From Shewanella sp. Isolate11 (GTDB taxonomy: Bacteria > Pseudomonadota > Gammaproteobacteria > Enterobacterales > Shewanellaceae): a stretch of 64,000 nt of DNA. A model generated the notes under the pieces. The model saw only the letters and a program-made list of their open reading frames with translations. It had not been told where the DNA came from and did no database searches. Where the stretch lies: positions 536,643 through 600,642 of the forward strand of contig NZ_JAKEVF010000001.1 in NCBI RefSeq assembly GCF_022398315.1. Reading direction: 5' to 3'. The translations under genes were made by a program, and so were the position numbers. This document shows positions 17,805 to 27,757 of this stretch, piece after piece; positions within the stretch are counted from its first letter, which is position 1; each line of letters begins with the position of its first letter.

Positions 17805-18839
17805 ATGTCGACCTTGAGTATCGAAAACGTCCACAGCGGATATCAAGATCAAGTTATCCTTAAAGGCCTAAACCTGAATCTCGAACAGGGTGAGATAGTG
17901 GCATTGCTTGGGCCCAGTGGCTGCGGTAAAACTACTTTGCTGCGCGCGATTGCGGGCTTGCAAGCCATTTCGCAAGGTCGCATCAGCATAAATAAGCGTC
18001 TATTGTCGGGTGATGGTTGTTTTGTTCCCAGTGAAGAACGGGAAGTGGGCATGATATTTCAAGATTATGCTTTATTTCCACATCTGACGGTGGCGGAAAA
18101 TGTGTTATTTGGCGTCAAAGGATTATCGAAATCGGAACGTCAGGCGCGACTCGATGAGATGCTGGCGTTAGTAAAATTAGCAGGTCTAGGTAGTCGTTAT
18201 CCCCATGAGCTTTCTGGTGGACAACAGCAAAGGGTTTCTATTGCTCGCGCCTTGGCCTACGAGCCAGAACTACTTTTGCTGGATGAACCTTTTTCAAATA
18301 TCGATGCCAAAGTTCGCCATGAGATGATGCTTGAAATCCGTAATATTCTTAAACTACGTAATGTGAGTGCTATCTTTGTCACTCATAGTAAGGATGAGGC
18401 CTTTGTATTTGCCGATAAGCTTGCCTTGTTTAATCGAGGTAGGATTGTGCAATATGGCACAGCCGAGTGTTTATATCATGAGCCAACCGATAAATATGTT
18501 GCCGAGTTTTTAGGTGAGGCCAATTTTGTTACGGCTAAAATACTCGACGAGAATGAAGTGTTAACCAGTTTAGGTAGAGTAAGCAGCAATAAAAAACTAT
18601 CTCATTCGAATAAAGTCACGCAGGCGTTACTATTAAGACCTGAGCAGATTTTACTGTCAGCGGATGAGCAAGGTATTGGTGTGATTACCGAGCGACGTTT
18701 TTTAGGTAATGTTTGTCGCTATCGGGTTGCGGTGGATACGGATATTTTTGAAGTAAGCAGCGCTGAAACCGCTTATCAAATTGGCCAAAGTGTGGCGCTA
18801 AAGGTAACGCCCCATAGCCTAGTATTGCTTGATGACTGA
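17805..18839 (+). CDS. fbpC: Iron(III) ABC transporter ATP-binding protein
   Basis: A 344-residue ATPase. Walker A GPSGCGKTT (about 36-44), Q-loop MIFQDYALFPH, signature LSGGQQQR, Walker B LLLLDEPFSNID and the switch His in FVTHSKDEA are all present. The C-terminal 100 residues form a regulatory TOBE-like domain (about 235-344). The ATG begins at the base after the fbpB stop. It energises iron import by FbpAB. No terminator is obvious immediately after it. Confidence 0.93.
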   Translation: MSTLSIENVHSGYQDQVILKGLNLNLEQGEIVALLGPSGCGKTTLLRAIAGLQAISQGRISINKRLLSGDGCFVPSEEREVGMIFQDYALFPHLTVAENVLFGVKGLSKSERQARLDEMLALVKLAGLGSRYPHELSGGQQQRVSIARALAYEPELLLLDEPFSNIDAKVRHEMMLEIRNILKLRNVSAIFVTHSKDEAFVFADKLALFNRGRIVQYGTAECLYHEPTDKYVAEFLGEANFVTAKILDENEVLTSLGRVSSNKKLSHSNKVTQALLLRPEQILLSADEQGIGVITERRFLGNVCRYRVAVDTDIFEVSSAETAYQIGQSVALKVTPHSLVLLDD

Positions 18840-19005
18840 GCTTGTTAACATTTTTACAACTCTTAGGTGGTTGTTGTATAAAAAACACAGTAATCTAGCA
18901 TGTTAAAGGGTTTCATTTTAACGCTTTGTGGGCTGTGTAATACTAATTAACGTTAAAGTTTCGGATAATATGGCCGAAAATTGAAACTGACAAAGGTGGG
19001 TTTAT

Positions 19006-19941
19006 ATGGATAGTCAGGTTATGCCACGTGAACAATTGGGTGTGTGTGCAGAAGGTAATTTACATAGTGTCTATTTGATGCTCAATGCCAACGATGGTGT
19101 TGAAGACCAATTACGTCCGTGTGTGGCTAATGTGGCTCAGTATATCTATGAGTTATCTGATCAATATGCCGACAGCGCTTTCAATGGTTTTGTCGCCATT
19201 GGTGCCAATTACTGGGACAGCTTGTATCCAGATGCACGACCTGCAGAGCTTAAACCATTTCCAGCAATGAGTGCCGACAATCGTGATGCTCCGGCACATG
19301 AATACGATCTGTTTGTTCATCTTCGTTGCGATCGTTATGACATCCTGCATTTAGTGGCCAATGAAGTGTGCCAAATGTTTGAAGACTTGGTTGAGCTGGT
19401 TGATGAAGAGCGTGGCTTCCAATTTATGGATTGCCGTGATTTAACAGGCTTTGTTGACGGCACTGAAAATCCTAAAGGTCGTAATCGTCAGCAAGTAGCA
19501 TTAGTGGGTGAGGAAGATAACGAGTTCCGTGCGGGCAGCTATATTCATGTGCAAAAGTTTGCCCATAACCTGAGTAAGTGGAATCGTTTGCCTCAGAAGA
19601 AGCAGGAAGATATTGTTGGTCGCACTAAGATCGATAACATCGAATATGCTTCTGAAGATAAGCCGCTGACGAGTCATATCAAGCGGGTGAACCTTAAAGA
19701 CAGCGATGGTAACTCGATGGAAATTCTAAGACAGAGCATGCCTTTTGGTTCGATGAAACAGCAAGGACTGATGTTTATCTCTAATTGCCGTAACTCGGTT
19801 AACTTTGAGAAAATGCTGCACAGCATGATCCACGGCGACGGTGAAGGAAATCATGACCATTTGATGCATTTTACTCAAGCGGTTACTGGCTCTGCCTTTT
19901 TTGCGCCTTCATTAGACTTTATGGAAAAAGCAGCCGAGTAA
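19006..19941 (+). CDS. DyP-type heme peroxidase (YfeX-like)
   Basis: A 311-residue dye-decolourising peroxidase. The distal motif GFVDG (148-152) includes catalytic Asp151. The proximal heme ligand is probably His224 in TSHIKRVN, and the distal Arg is probably Arg242 in EILRQSMPFG. It has no Tat or Sec signal, so it is cytoplasmic, like the YfeX class. AAGGTGG lies 6 bases upstream of the chosen ATG; an alternative ATG is 15 bases further in. No encapsulin gene is nearby. It follows the fbpABC operon by 166 bp but has its own terminator, so it is likely separate. Confidence 0.88.
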   Translation: MDSQVMPREQLGVCAEGNLHSVYLMLNANDGVEDQLRPCVANVAQYIYELSDQYADSAFNGFVAIGANYWDSLYPDARPAELKPFPAMSADNRDAPAHEYDLFVHLRCDRYDILHLVANEVCQMFEDLVELVDEERGFQFMDCRDLTGFVDGTENPKGRNRQQVALVGEEDNEFRAGSYIHVQKFAHNLSKWNRLPQKKQEDIVGRTKIDNIEYASEDKPLTSHIKRVNLKDSDGNSMEILRQSMPFGSMKQQGLMFISNCRNSVNFEKMLHSMIHGDGEGNHDHLMHFTQAVTGSAFFAPSLDFMEKAAE

Positions 19942-19960
19942 CCCTTGGCTTGCTGAAAAT

Positions 19961-19989
19961 AAAAAACACACCGAATGGTGTGTTTTTTT
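19961..19989. terminator. Bidirectional terminator between the DyP gene and argR
   Basis: AAAAAACACACC (19961-19972), loop GAAT, and GGTGTGTTTTTT (19977-19988) form a 12-bp stem with flanking A and T runs. It suits both the peroxidase gene and the convergent argR. Confidence 0.92.
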
Positions 19990-20005
19990 GTGTTTAAGGC
20001 CGAGA

Positions 20006-20476
20006 TTATTCGGTGTAATTAAACAGGGATTTAACCGTTTCGAGTGTCTTGTCGACCTGTTGGATATTCGATGGACAGATGAAAATCGTATCATCCCCAG
20101 CAATGGTACCTAAAATCCCTTCCGGTTTACCAATGGAGTCTAATAGTCGGGCAATAAGCTGTGCGGCACCTGGGCTGGTTCTAACGACAATCATTGATTG
20201 ATTGTGATCCACATCTAACACCAAGTTTTTCAGTGGGCTTCCTGCCGTCGGTACACCTAATTCAGCTGGGAGACAATAAACCATCTCTTGTTTAGCATTT
20301 CGAGTACGAACCGCACCGAACTTACTCAACATCCTTGAGACTTTAGATTGGTTAATATTGTTATACCCTTCTGATTGAAGTGCATTAACTATTTCGCTTT
20401 GAGAGCCGAATCGCTCCTCTTTCAAAATAGCTTTAAAGGTTTTTACTAGGTCGTCTTGATTTTTATTTGCTTGCAT
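20006..20476 (-). CDS. argR: Arginine repressor
   Basis: A 156-residue repressor/activator, the usual ArgR length. The N-terminal winged helix-turn-helix (about 1-75) includes [21 protein letters not shown] split across two helices and the recognition region [10 protein letters not shown]. The C-terminal hexamerisation and arginine-binding domain has [14 protein letters not shown] and [13 protein letters not shown] with the conserved GDD. It represses arginine biosynthesis and probably itself: ARG boxes lie just upstream. It is divergent from mdh, the usual gammaproteobacterial arrangement. Confidence 0.95.
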   Translation of the reverse strand: MQANKNQDDLVKTFKAILKEERFGSQSEIVNALQSEGYNNINQSKVSRMLSKFGAVRTRNAKQEMVYCLPAELGVPTAGSPLKNLVLDVDHNQSMIVVRTSPGAAQLIARLLDSIGKPEGILGTIAGDDTIFICPSNIQQVDKTLETVKSLFNYTE

Positions 20477-20491
20477 AATTTTATTATTCTT

Positions 20492-20570
20492 TATTCAAAA
20501 AATCTGCTCTATTTTGAATAAACTAGCAGCTGCAGTCAAGTGTTATTCGGTTTTTTTGAATAAAAATTCA
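20492..20570. promoter_or_regulatory. ARG boxes in the argR/mdh divergent region
   Basis: TGAATAAAAATTCA (20557-20570) is a perfect core match to the ArgR box wnTGAATwwwwATTCAnw. A degenerate copy, TTTTGAATAAACTAGC, lies near 20512, and half-sites TATTCA occur at 20492-20497. Clustered boxes 20-90 bp upstream of argR indicate autoregulation, with possible influence on mdh. The rest of the 310-bp region shows no gene. Confidence 0.8.
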
Positions 20571-20786
20571 AGCTGGAGGCGTGGTTAATGCAGTAAGTTT
20601 AACTAGGAGGGGCTTGCTGCGATGCACTATACGAGTATATAAGCGAAATAGCAAATAACGGTCGGCGGAAAATAGTTGCCTAGTGGACTAACGGATAATT
20701 GAATTCTTGCTGTGATTGCAGTAATGTTGCGCCATCCTAAAAGAAGATCTATATCACATAATACCCAAGAATTGACGGAGATAACT

Positions 20787-21722
20787 ATGAAAGTTGCTGT
20801 ACTTGGTGCCGCTGGTGGTATTGGCCAGGCTCTAGCTTTATTGCTTAAAACTCAACTACCTGCTGGCTCAAAACTATCCCTTTATGATATTGCACCTGTT
20901 ACGCCTGGTGTTGCGGTTGACTTAAGTCATATCCCAACAGCAGTTGAAGTTAAAGGTTTTGCTGGTGAAGATCCAAGCCCTGCATTAGAAGGCGCTGATG
21001 TGGTTCTTATCTCTGCTGGTGTTGCGCGTAAGCCTGGTATGGATCGTTCAGATCTATTCAACATCAATGCGGGTATCGTAAGAAACTTGGTAGAAAAATG
21101 TGCGGCGACTTGTCCAAAAGCACTGATTGGAATCATCACTAACCCAGTTAACACGACAGTAGCGATTGCTGCTGAAGTATTAAAAGCGGCAGGTGTTTAC
21201 GATAAGAACCGTCTATTTGGTGTAACAACACTAGACGTTATTCGTTCAGAGACTTTTGTTGCTGAAGCAAAAGGTTTGGATGTTGCCGATGTTAAAGTTA
21301 ACGTGATCGGTGGCCACAGTGGTGTGACGATTCTTCCACTACTTTCACAAATCGAAGGCGTAAGCTTCACAGATGAAGAAGTGGCAGCATTAACGACACG
21401 TATCCAGAATGCGGGTACTGAAGTTGTTGAAGCGAAAGCCGGTGGCGGTAGCGCGACACTTTCTATGGGTCAAGCGGCTTGTCGTTTCGGTCTATCATTA
21501 GTTCGTGGCCTGCAGGGCGAAGCTAATGTGATTGAATGTGCTTATGTTGATGGTGGCAGCGAACACGCAGAGTTCTTCGCGCAACCTGTTGTACTAGGTA
21601 AGAACGGTGTTGAACAAGTGCTAGCTTATGGTGACGTAAGCGAGTTCGAAGCTAACGCTCGCGATTCTATGCTAGATACTTTAAAAGCTGATATTACACT
21701 TGGCGTAGAATTCGTTAAGTAA
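20787..21722 (+). CDS. mdh: Malate dehydrogenase
   Basis: A 311-residue NAD-dependent enzyme of the TCA cycle that interconverts malate and oxaloacetate. The start [14 protein letters not shown] matches the family and follows CGGAG by 6 bases; an in-frame ATG at 20712 would add 25 unrelated residues. The NAD loop GAAGGIG is at 8-14, the substrate-binding arginines lie in [12 protein letters not shown] and ITNPVN, and catalytic His177 is in GGHSGVTI. It is divergent from argR and ends at a terminator. Confidence 0.95.
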   Translation: MKVAVLGAAGGIGQALALLLKTQLPAGSKLSLYDIAPVTPGVAVDLSHIPTAVEVKGFAGEDPSPALEGADVVLISAGVARKPGMDRSDLFNINAGIVRNLVEKCAATCPKALIGIITNPVNTTVAIAAEVLKAAGVYDKNRLFGVTTLDVIRSETFVAEAKGLDVADVKVNVIGGHSGVTILPLLSQIEGVSFTDEEVAALTTRIQNAGTEVVEAKAGGGSATLSMGQAACRFGLSLVRGLQGEANVIECAYVDGGSEHAEFFAQPVVLGKNGVEQVLAYGDVSEFEANARDSMLDTLKADITLGVEFVK

Positions 21723-21743
21723 TCGCTAACTAAAAACAGCATA

Positions 21744-21773
21744 AAAAAATGGAGCCAACGGGCTCCATTTTTT
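21744..21773. terminator. Bidirectional terminator between mdh and ispB
   Basis: AAAAAATGGAGCC (21744-21756), loop AACG, and GGCTCCATTTTTT (21761-21773) form a perfect 13-bp stem with flanking A and T runs. It serves mdh and the convergent ispB. Confidence 0.93.
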
Positions 21774-21790
21774 ATACAAACTTATTGAGA

Positions 21791-22762
21791 TTAGTAAGTG
21801 CGGTCTACGGCCAGACGTGCCAGCGAAATTAACGCTTGCTTGTATTGGGTATCTGGTAGTATTGCTAATGCATTTACAGCCTTCTCTGCTTCTTCCTGAG
21901 CCCTTGTAGCCGTGTATTTTAGTGCTCCACAGTGATTGAGAGCATTTAAAATGGTTTCGATATGCCCTGTTCCATCACCTTGTTCGATTGCACTACGAAT
22001 TAACGCCTGTTCTTCCTCTGTACCATTAGCAATCGCATAGATAAGTGGCAGGGTAGGTTTACCTTCAGCTAGATCATCACCGATGTTCTTACCTAACTCT
22101 TCGGTTTCGGCTGTGTAATCGAGGAGATCGTCAGTTAATTGGAAAGCCGTTCCTAAATATTTACCGTAATCCGCCAGCGCATTTTGCACATCTATACTAC
22201 TGTCGGCTAACACACCAGCTAAGCGAGTAGCTGCTTCAAACAGTTTGGCTGTTTTGCAATAGATGACTCGCATATAGCTTTCTTCTGTGGTGTCAGGGTC
22301 GTTGCAGTTCATTAATTGCAGCACTTCACCTTCGGCGAGAATGTTAGTTGCATCGGCAAGCACTTCTAACACTTGCATGCTACCCAGTTCGGTCATCATC
22401 TGAAATGAACGAGTGTAGAGAAAGTCACCGACTAATACGCTAGCACTGTTACCAAAGAGGGCATTAGCTGTTTCTCTACCACGTCGCAGCATTGACTCAT
22501 CGACAACATCATCGTGAAGCAGAGAGGCTGTATGAATAAACTCGACAATCGCGGCAAGCTTATGATGAGCCTCACCTTGATAGTCAATTGATCGGGCGGC
22601 TAAGACAGAAAGCAATGGCCGTAGTCTTTTACCGCCGCCATTGATGATGTAAAACCCTAGCTGATTAATCAGGGCAACATCAGATTCCAACTGTTTATAA
22701 ATAAGTTGGTTGACGGCTTCCATATCGGCGTCAGCCAACTGACGAATGGCGTTTAAATCCAT
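21791..22762 (-). CDS. ispB: Octaprenyl diphosphate synthase
   Basis: A 323-residue all-helical trans-prenyltransferase that makes the C40 side chain of ubiquinone and menaquinone. Both aspartate-rich magnesium motifs are present: LLHDDVVDE (about 82-90) and LTDDLLDY (about 209-216). The GGGKRLRP substrate-binding motif lies near residue 43. The length matches E. coli IspB. It is divergent from rplU, the conserved gammaproteobacterial arrangement. Confidence 0.94.
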   Translation of the reverse strand: MDLNAIRQLADADMEAVNQLIYKQLESDVALINQLGFYIINGGGKRLRPLLSVLAARSIDYQGEAHHKLAAIVEFIHTASLLHDDVVDESMLRRGRETANALFGNSASVLVGDFLYTRSFQMMTELGSMQVLEVLADATNILAEGEVLQLMNCNDPDTTEESYMRVIYCKTAKLFEAATRLAGVLADSSIDVQNALADYGKYLGTAFQLTDDLLDYTAETEELGKNIGDDLAEGKPTLPLIYAIANGTEEEQALIRSAIEQGDGTGHIETILNALNHCGALKYTATRAQEEAEKAVNALAILPDTQYKQALISLARLAVDRTY

Positions 22763-22934
22763 ATATAAGCTCTACTTTAGGGTTGTTAACTAAAAATCGG
22801 TAGTATTAACAGCCCGAATTAAGGCGAAAATGTTATAATGTTTAGATTCTACCTAAAAATAGAACGTAAGACAGTAGTTAGTCGGGCAATGTGAGAGTAA
22901 TTCCGATCTTTTTTTGATCAAAGCAAATTAACAC

Positions 22935-22963
22935 TTGTCAGCTTAGTGAAGTTAGCGTAAACT
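22935..22963 (+). promoter_or_regulatory. Candidate sigma-70 promoter of rplU-rpmA
   Basis: TTGTCA (22935-22940), a 17-bp spacer and TAAACT (22958-22963) match the -35 and -10 boxes. The sequence after the -10 box, CCGCGAC, is a GC-rich discriminator typical of stringently controlled ribosomal promoters. The leader would be about 75 bases. Confidence 0.55.
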
Positions 22964-23047
22964 CCGCGACCATTGTCATTAAAGCTTTTATAGCGCCCAG
23001 CCAAACTTAAACGGTCTGCGTGCTAGAAATATCGGAGTAAAATAGCT

Positions 23048-23359
23048 ATGTACGCTGTTTTTCAAAGTGGTGGTAAGCAGCACCGTGTTGCTGAAGGCCA
23101 TACTGTACGTCTAGAAAAATTAGAAGTCGCAACAGGCGAAACTATCGAATTTGACCAAGTTCTTTTGGTTGCAGATGGTGAGACTGTTCATGTTGGTGCA
23201 CCTTTAGTTGAAGGTGGTAAGGTTGTTGCTGAAGTTATCAGCCATGGCCGTGGCGAGAAAGTAACTATCGTTAAGTTCCGTCGTCGTAAGCACCACGACA
23301 AGAAGATGGGCCACCGTCAGTGGTTCACCGAAGTTAAAATCAAAGCTATCAACGCTTAA
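23048..23359 (+). CDS. rplU: 50S ribosomal protein L21
   Basis: A 103-residue protein starting [14 protein letters not shown], the classic L21 N-terminus, and ending with the basic [16 protein letters not shown] segment (about 77-92) that binds 23S rRNA. The length is exactly that of E. coli L21. CGGAG lies upstream of the ATG. rpmA follows after 15 bp, and the pair is cotranscribed. Confidence 0.97.
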   Translation: MYAVFQSGGKQHRVAEGHTVRLEKLEVATGETIEFDQVLLVADGETVHVGAPLVEGGKVVAEVISHGRGEKVTIVKFRRRKHHDKKMGHRQWFTEVKIKAINA

Positions 23360-23371
23360 TAAGGAGTCTGA

Positions 23372-23629
<258 letters not shown>

Positions 23630-23653
23630 TTCTTAGTACACCTAAGATAGTCA

Positions 23654-23680
23654 TAAAGCCCTGCCTCTGGTAGGGCTTTA
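23654..23680 (+). terminator. Terminator after rpmA
   Basis: TAAAGCCCTGCC (23654-23665), loop TCT, and GGTAGGGCTTTA (23669-23680) form a 12-bp stem with one G-T wobble, followed by TTGTTTGT. It separates rplU-rpmA from obgE. Confidence 0.82.
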
Positions 23681-23818
23681 TTGTTTGTATAGTCTGGTGA
23701 AGTGAGCTTATACCATGCTCCAGCGCCAGTAGAGCATCGGGTCAACACAGTGGAAGCAAAAGTGGTTGACGCGATACAGAAATTGTTTTTTGGCGGTACG
23801 ATCAGATAGGCAGTATAA

Positions 23819-25012
<1,194 letters not shown>

Positions 25013-25048
25013 TCTTGGCTAGGTCTCTAGCTTCACAATAAGAATAAC

Positions 25049-25810
25049 GTGTACGCAGATACTCAAAATGATATTACTCGGCAAGTTGTCCGGGTTGCAC
25101 AATTACTTCTAGCCTATGGTGCTGAATCTGAACTCGTCGAAGAGATCAGTCAGCGCCTTGGTTTTGCGTTAGGTCTGGCTAGCGTCGAAATTTCAATTTC
25201 CTCTAACTCCCTCGTTTTAACTAGTTTGGTTCATGGACGCTGTATTACGACCACTCGCCGTATCCGCGAGCATGGCATTAATATGGCTATTGTTTGTGAA
25301 CTGCAGCGAGTCTGTTTACTGACAGAAAAGGGGATCTATGGCCTGAATGAGGTGCGTAAACGTGTATCGCGTATTGAGCCAAGGGCTTACCCGAAGCGCT
25401 ATCTTGTGCCTATGATAGGCTTGTCATGTGCGAGTTTTTGTCATCTATTTGGTGGCGATAGCATGGCTATGCTAATCACTTTTATTGCTTCCTCAATTGG
25501 TATGTTTATTCGCCTTGCGATTGCTAAGCGTCATTTTAACCTGCTGATTAATTTTGCCATCACAGCATTCGTTACAACCTTAGTGGCTCAGCTTGGATAT
25601 CAGTTAGATCTCACTGCTACACCGAAATTACCTATGGCGGCAAGCGTGCTGATGTTAGTGCCGGGCTTTCCAATGATTAACTCAATTTCTGACATGGTCA
25701 AAGGTCACTTAAATGTCGGTATTTCTCGTTGGGGACACGCGACTTTACTGACGGTATCATCTGTAATAGGCATTACCATAGCAATGCAGCTGGGGGGCTT
25801 ATTCCTATGA
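25049..25810 (+). CDS. yjjP: YjjP-like subunit of a YjjPB/ThrE-type exporter
   Basis: A 253-residue protein with a GTG start. An N-terminal soluble domain (about 1-115) carries the conserved LLAYGAESELVEEISQRLG and VEISISSNSLVLT stretches, followed by about five membrane helices, including the MAASVLMLVPGFPMINS motif. It closely follows E. coli YjjP. It overlaps the next gene by 4 bp (ATGA), indicating a translationally coupled two-subunit exporter. The ThrE superfamily exports threonine and serine, and YjjPB has been linked to succinate export; the substrate here cannot be told from sequence. Confidence 0.88.
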   Translation: MYADTQNDITRQVVRVAQLLLAYGAESELVEEISQRLGFALGLASVEISISSNSLVLTSLVHGRCITTTRRIREHGINMAIVCELQRVCLLTEKGIYGLNEVRKRVSRIEPRAYPKRYLVPMIGLSCASFCHLFGGDSMAMLITFIASSIGMFIRLAIAKRHFNLLINFAITAFVTTLVAQLGYQLDLTATPKLPMAASVLMLVPGFPMINSISDMVKGHLNVGISRWGHATLLTVSSVIGITIAMQLGGLFL

Positions 25811-26277
25811 TGGAACTGCTACTCAACATTGTAAATGACGCGCTGTTTTCAGCAGTGCCAGCAATTGGTTTTGCTATGGTATTTAATGTACCTAAACGAT
25901 TTTTACCCTACTGTGCACTCGCAGGTGCTGTGGGCCATAGTCTCAGAACGCTATTAATGCACTTTAATATGCCTATTGAATGGGCCACTTTTGTTGCTGC
26001 AGCCGTGGTAGGTGTGCTGACAATTGGCTTTGCAAAACGCCATCTAGCGCCGCCGTTAATGTATGCAGTGGCAGCGATTATCCCGATGATCCCAGGAACA
26101 TATGCGTATAACACCGTGATTGCTTTGGTGCAATTAACGGCTCAGTCTGACATCAGTCCTGAACTGACTTCAGAAGTCATTAACAATGGTTTAAAAACCG
26201 TGTTTATCTTGGGAGCACTTTCTGTTGGATTGGCTATGCCAAGCTTACTCTATTATCGTACTCGTCCTGTAATTTAA
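25807..26277 (+). CDS. yjjB: YjjB-like subunit of a YjjPB/ThrE-type exporter
   Basis: A 156-residue membrane protein with about four to five helices, matching E. coli YjjB (AIPAVGFAMVFNVP is AVPAIGFAMVFNVP here; PGTYAYNT for PGISAYTA). The start MMELLLNIVND overlaps the yjjP stop (ATGATG/TGA); a longer frame upstream lies inside yjjP and is not used. In actinobacterial ThrE the two parts are fused; here they are split. Confidence 0.88.
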   Translation: MMELLLNIVNDALFSAVPAIGFAMVFNVPKRFLPYCALAGAVGHSLRTLLMHFNMPIEWATFVAAAVVGVLTIGFAKRHLAPPLMYAVAAIIPMIPGTYAYNTVIALVQLTAQSDISPELTSEVINNGLKTVFILGALSVGLAMPSLLYYRTRPVI

Positions 26278-26314
26278 CTTTCTACTGAAGCGGCAGAAGA
26301 CCGCTGGAGCTGCC

Positions 26315-26797
26315 ATGAAAATAGCAATGATTGCCGCAATGGCTAATAAGCGTGTGATAGGTAAGGATAACCAGATGCCCTGGCATCTTCCTGAAGATTT
26401 ACGCCATTTTAAAGCGATGACCCTGGGTAAACCTGTGGTGATGGGCAGAAAAACCTTTGAATCTATAGGTAAACCTTTACCAGGAAGACACAATATTGTC
26501 ATTAGTCGACAAGCTGATTTAACCATTGAAGGGGTGAGTTGTGTAACCTCTTTTGATGAAGCCATTGCCCTTGTAGGTGAATGTGATGAATTAGTTATCA
26601 TTGGTGGTGGACAATTGTATCAAGCTTTACTTCCTCGTGCCGATAAACTCTATATCACCGAAATTGACTTAGATGTTGAAGGTGATACCTATTTTCCATT
26701 TTGGGATGATGGCAGCTGGCTAATTGAACATAGCGAAGCGCATACAAATGATAAAGGTTTGCGTTATGCCTTTATTAATTTGTCAAAGAAATGTTAA
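26315..26797 (+). CDS. folA: Dihydrofolate reductase
   Basis: A 160-residue enzyme reducing dihydrofolate to tetrahydrofolate with NADPH. The family blocks are intact: MIAAMANKRVIGKDNQMPWHL (split over about 4-24) with the Met20 loop and catalytic acid in LPEDLRHFK (Glu/Asp27 position), MGRKTFESIG, and the IIGGGQLYQ NADPH motif. Length equals E. coli DHFR. It follows the exporter pair by 37 bp and could share its transcript. Confidence 0.95.
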   Translation: MKIAMIAAMANKRVIGKDNQMPWHLPEDLRHFKAMTLGKPVVMGRKTFESIGKPLPGRHNIVISRQADLTIEGVSCVTSFDEAIALVGECDELVIIGGGQLYQALLPRADKLYITEIDLDVEGDTYFPFWDDGSWLIEHSEAHTNDKGLRYAFINLSKKC

Positions 26798-26882
26798 ATT
26801 AAGGTGTTGTTTTAGGTCGTCTTTAGAATGATGTGTCAAAGGTCATTCTGCTGCAAAATAAAAAATATTATAGGAGTACCCG

Positions 26883-27266
26883 ATGCGTCTGTTACCCATG
26901 ACGATTGCTGTAGTCATTGCTGCTTCAGCTTACTCAGTACCAGTGAAAGCGAATGATCAGTTAGTAGCTAATATTTGCAACTATGTTCAAGCCGATGATA
27001 AAAACCGTTTACGTAGCAAACTAAAAGAGACTCGCGTTAAATTACGTAATGTCTATACCGGTATTGCTTGTGATGGCGAGAGTTTGCTTCGCTTTGCAAT
27101 GAAAAGTGGTGCAAATGATGTTGGCTCATTTATGGCTAAACGTCTATCAACGGATGAGCTATCAGCTAAAGAAGCTGATGGTAAGACGGTTCTGGAGTGG
27201 GCTCAAGCTAATGGACATGGTGGTAGTGAAATTACTGCGGCTATCCAAGAGCGAGTTGGCGGTTAA
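26883..27266 (+). CDS. DUF3718 family exported protein
   Basis: A 127-residue protein with a signal peptide (about 1-23, VKA|ND). The central region NICNYVQADDKNRLRSKLKE (about 30-50) is characteristic of the DUF3718 proteins common in Shewanella, with Cys32 and Cys63 able to form a disulfide. The C-terminal half (LLRFAMKSGANDVGSFM and GKTVLEWAQANGH) resembles ankyrin-like helical pairs. The function is unknown. TAGGAG lies just upstream of the ATG, and a terminator follows. Confidence 0.78.
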   Translation: MRLLPMTIAVVIAASAYSVPVKANDQLVANICNYVQADDKNRLRSKLKETRVKLRNVYTGIACDGESLLRFAMKSGANDVGSFMAKRLSTDELSAKEADGKTVLEWAQANGHGGSEITAAIQERVGG

Positions 27267-27341
27267 TCAGTCATGCCGCTAGTGGCTAAGGTCACTACAG
27301 CTTAACAACACTTTTAGCTTAAATAGCAAATAAGTGTATAG

Positions 27342-27364
27342 AAAGTCACCCTCGAGGTGGCTTT
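27342..27364 (+). terminator. Terminator after the DUF3718 gene
   Basis: AAAGTCACC (27342-27350), loop CTCGA, and GGTGGCTTT (27356-27364) form a 9-bp stem with one G-T wobble, followed by TTTATTGGGTTTT. Confidence 0.8.
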
Positions 27365-27517
27365 TTTATTGGGTTTTATTAATGGCGGTGAACTGATCAA
27401 ATGCTTACATCGTGGGATATCACTTTTTTCATATAACCAACAAATTTATATGGCTAGAGAGAGGCTAAATCTGTCGATAAAGCGAATTAGTTTTCAGGGG
27501 CTACTGGATTAATAGTA

Positions 27518-27693
27518 ATACCAATCGCAGTAATTATCTGATCATTCTTGCTAGTTAAAATCGCCGATAACCGTGTTGTAAATTTTGTTATTAGAATAAC
27601 TAGTGATTGCAATTTACGCCTTGTTCTCGACAATTTTTCCTGCGCCCTTTTCTGTTACAAACGGGCTGCTCACTAATTTACTTTGATTGGTAT
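27518..27693. mobile_element. MITE-like element with imperfect terminal inverted repeats
   Basis: ATACCAATC at 27518-27526 is mirrored by GATTGGTAT at 27685-27693. Extending the two ends inward gives about 20 matches over 27 positions. The 176-bp interior has no reading frame and lies in a 490-bp gap between two terminators. The size, TIRs and lack of coding sequence suit a non-autonomous miniature element. The same 9-bp end motif recurs singly at 41233-41241 and 59069-59077. I cannot see a clear target-site duplication. Confidence 0.55.
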
Positions 27694-27704
27694 AAGGTAG
27701 AAAA

Positions 27705-27734
27705 AGGCCCGAGAAGTTCTGAACTGCTCGGGCC
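27705..27734 (-). terminator. Terminator of the chemoreceptor gene
   Basis: On the minus strand AGGCCCGAG, an inner AGTTC/GAACT stem, and CTCGGGCCT are followed by TTTTT. The two-part stem ends 24 bp after the chemoreceptor stop codon. Confidence 0.87.
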
Positions 27735-27757
27735 TGATTGTTGCTGTAAATTTAAGG

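Noticed and set aside
20712..20786. Upstream in-frame start for mdh
   Set aside because: The extra 25 residues do not fit the conserved MDH N-terminus and the CGGAG site supports the start at 20787.
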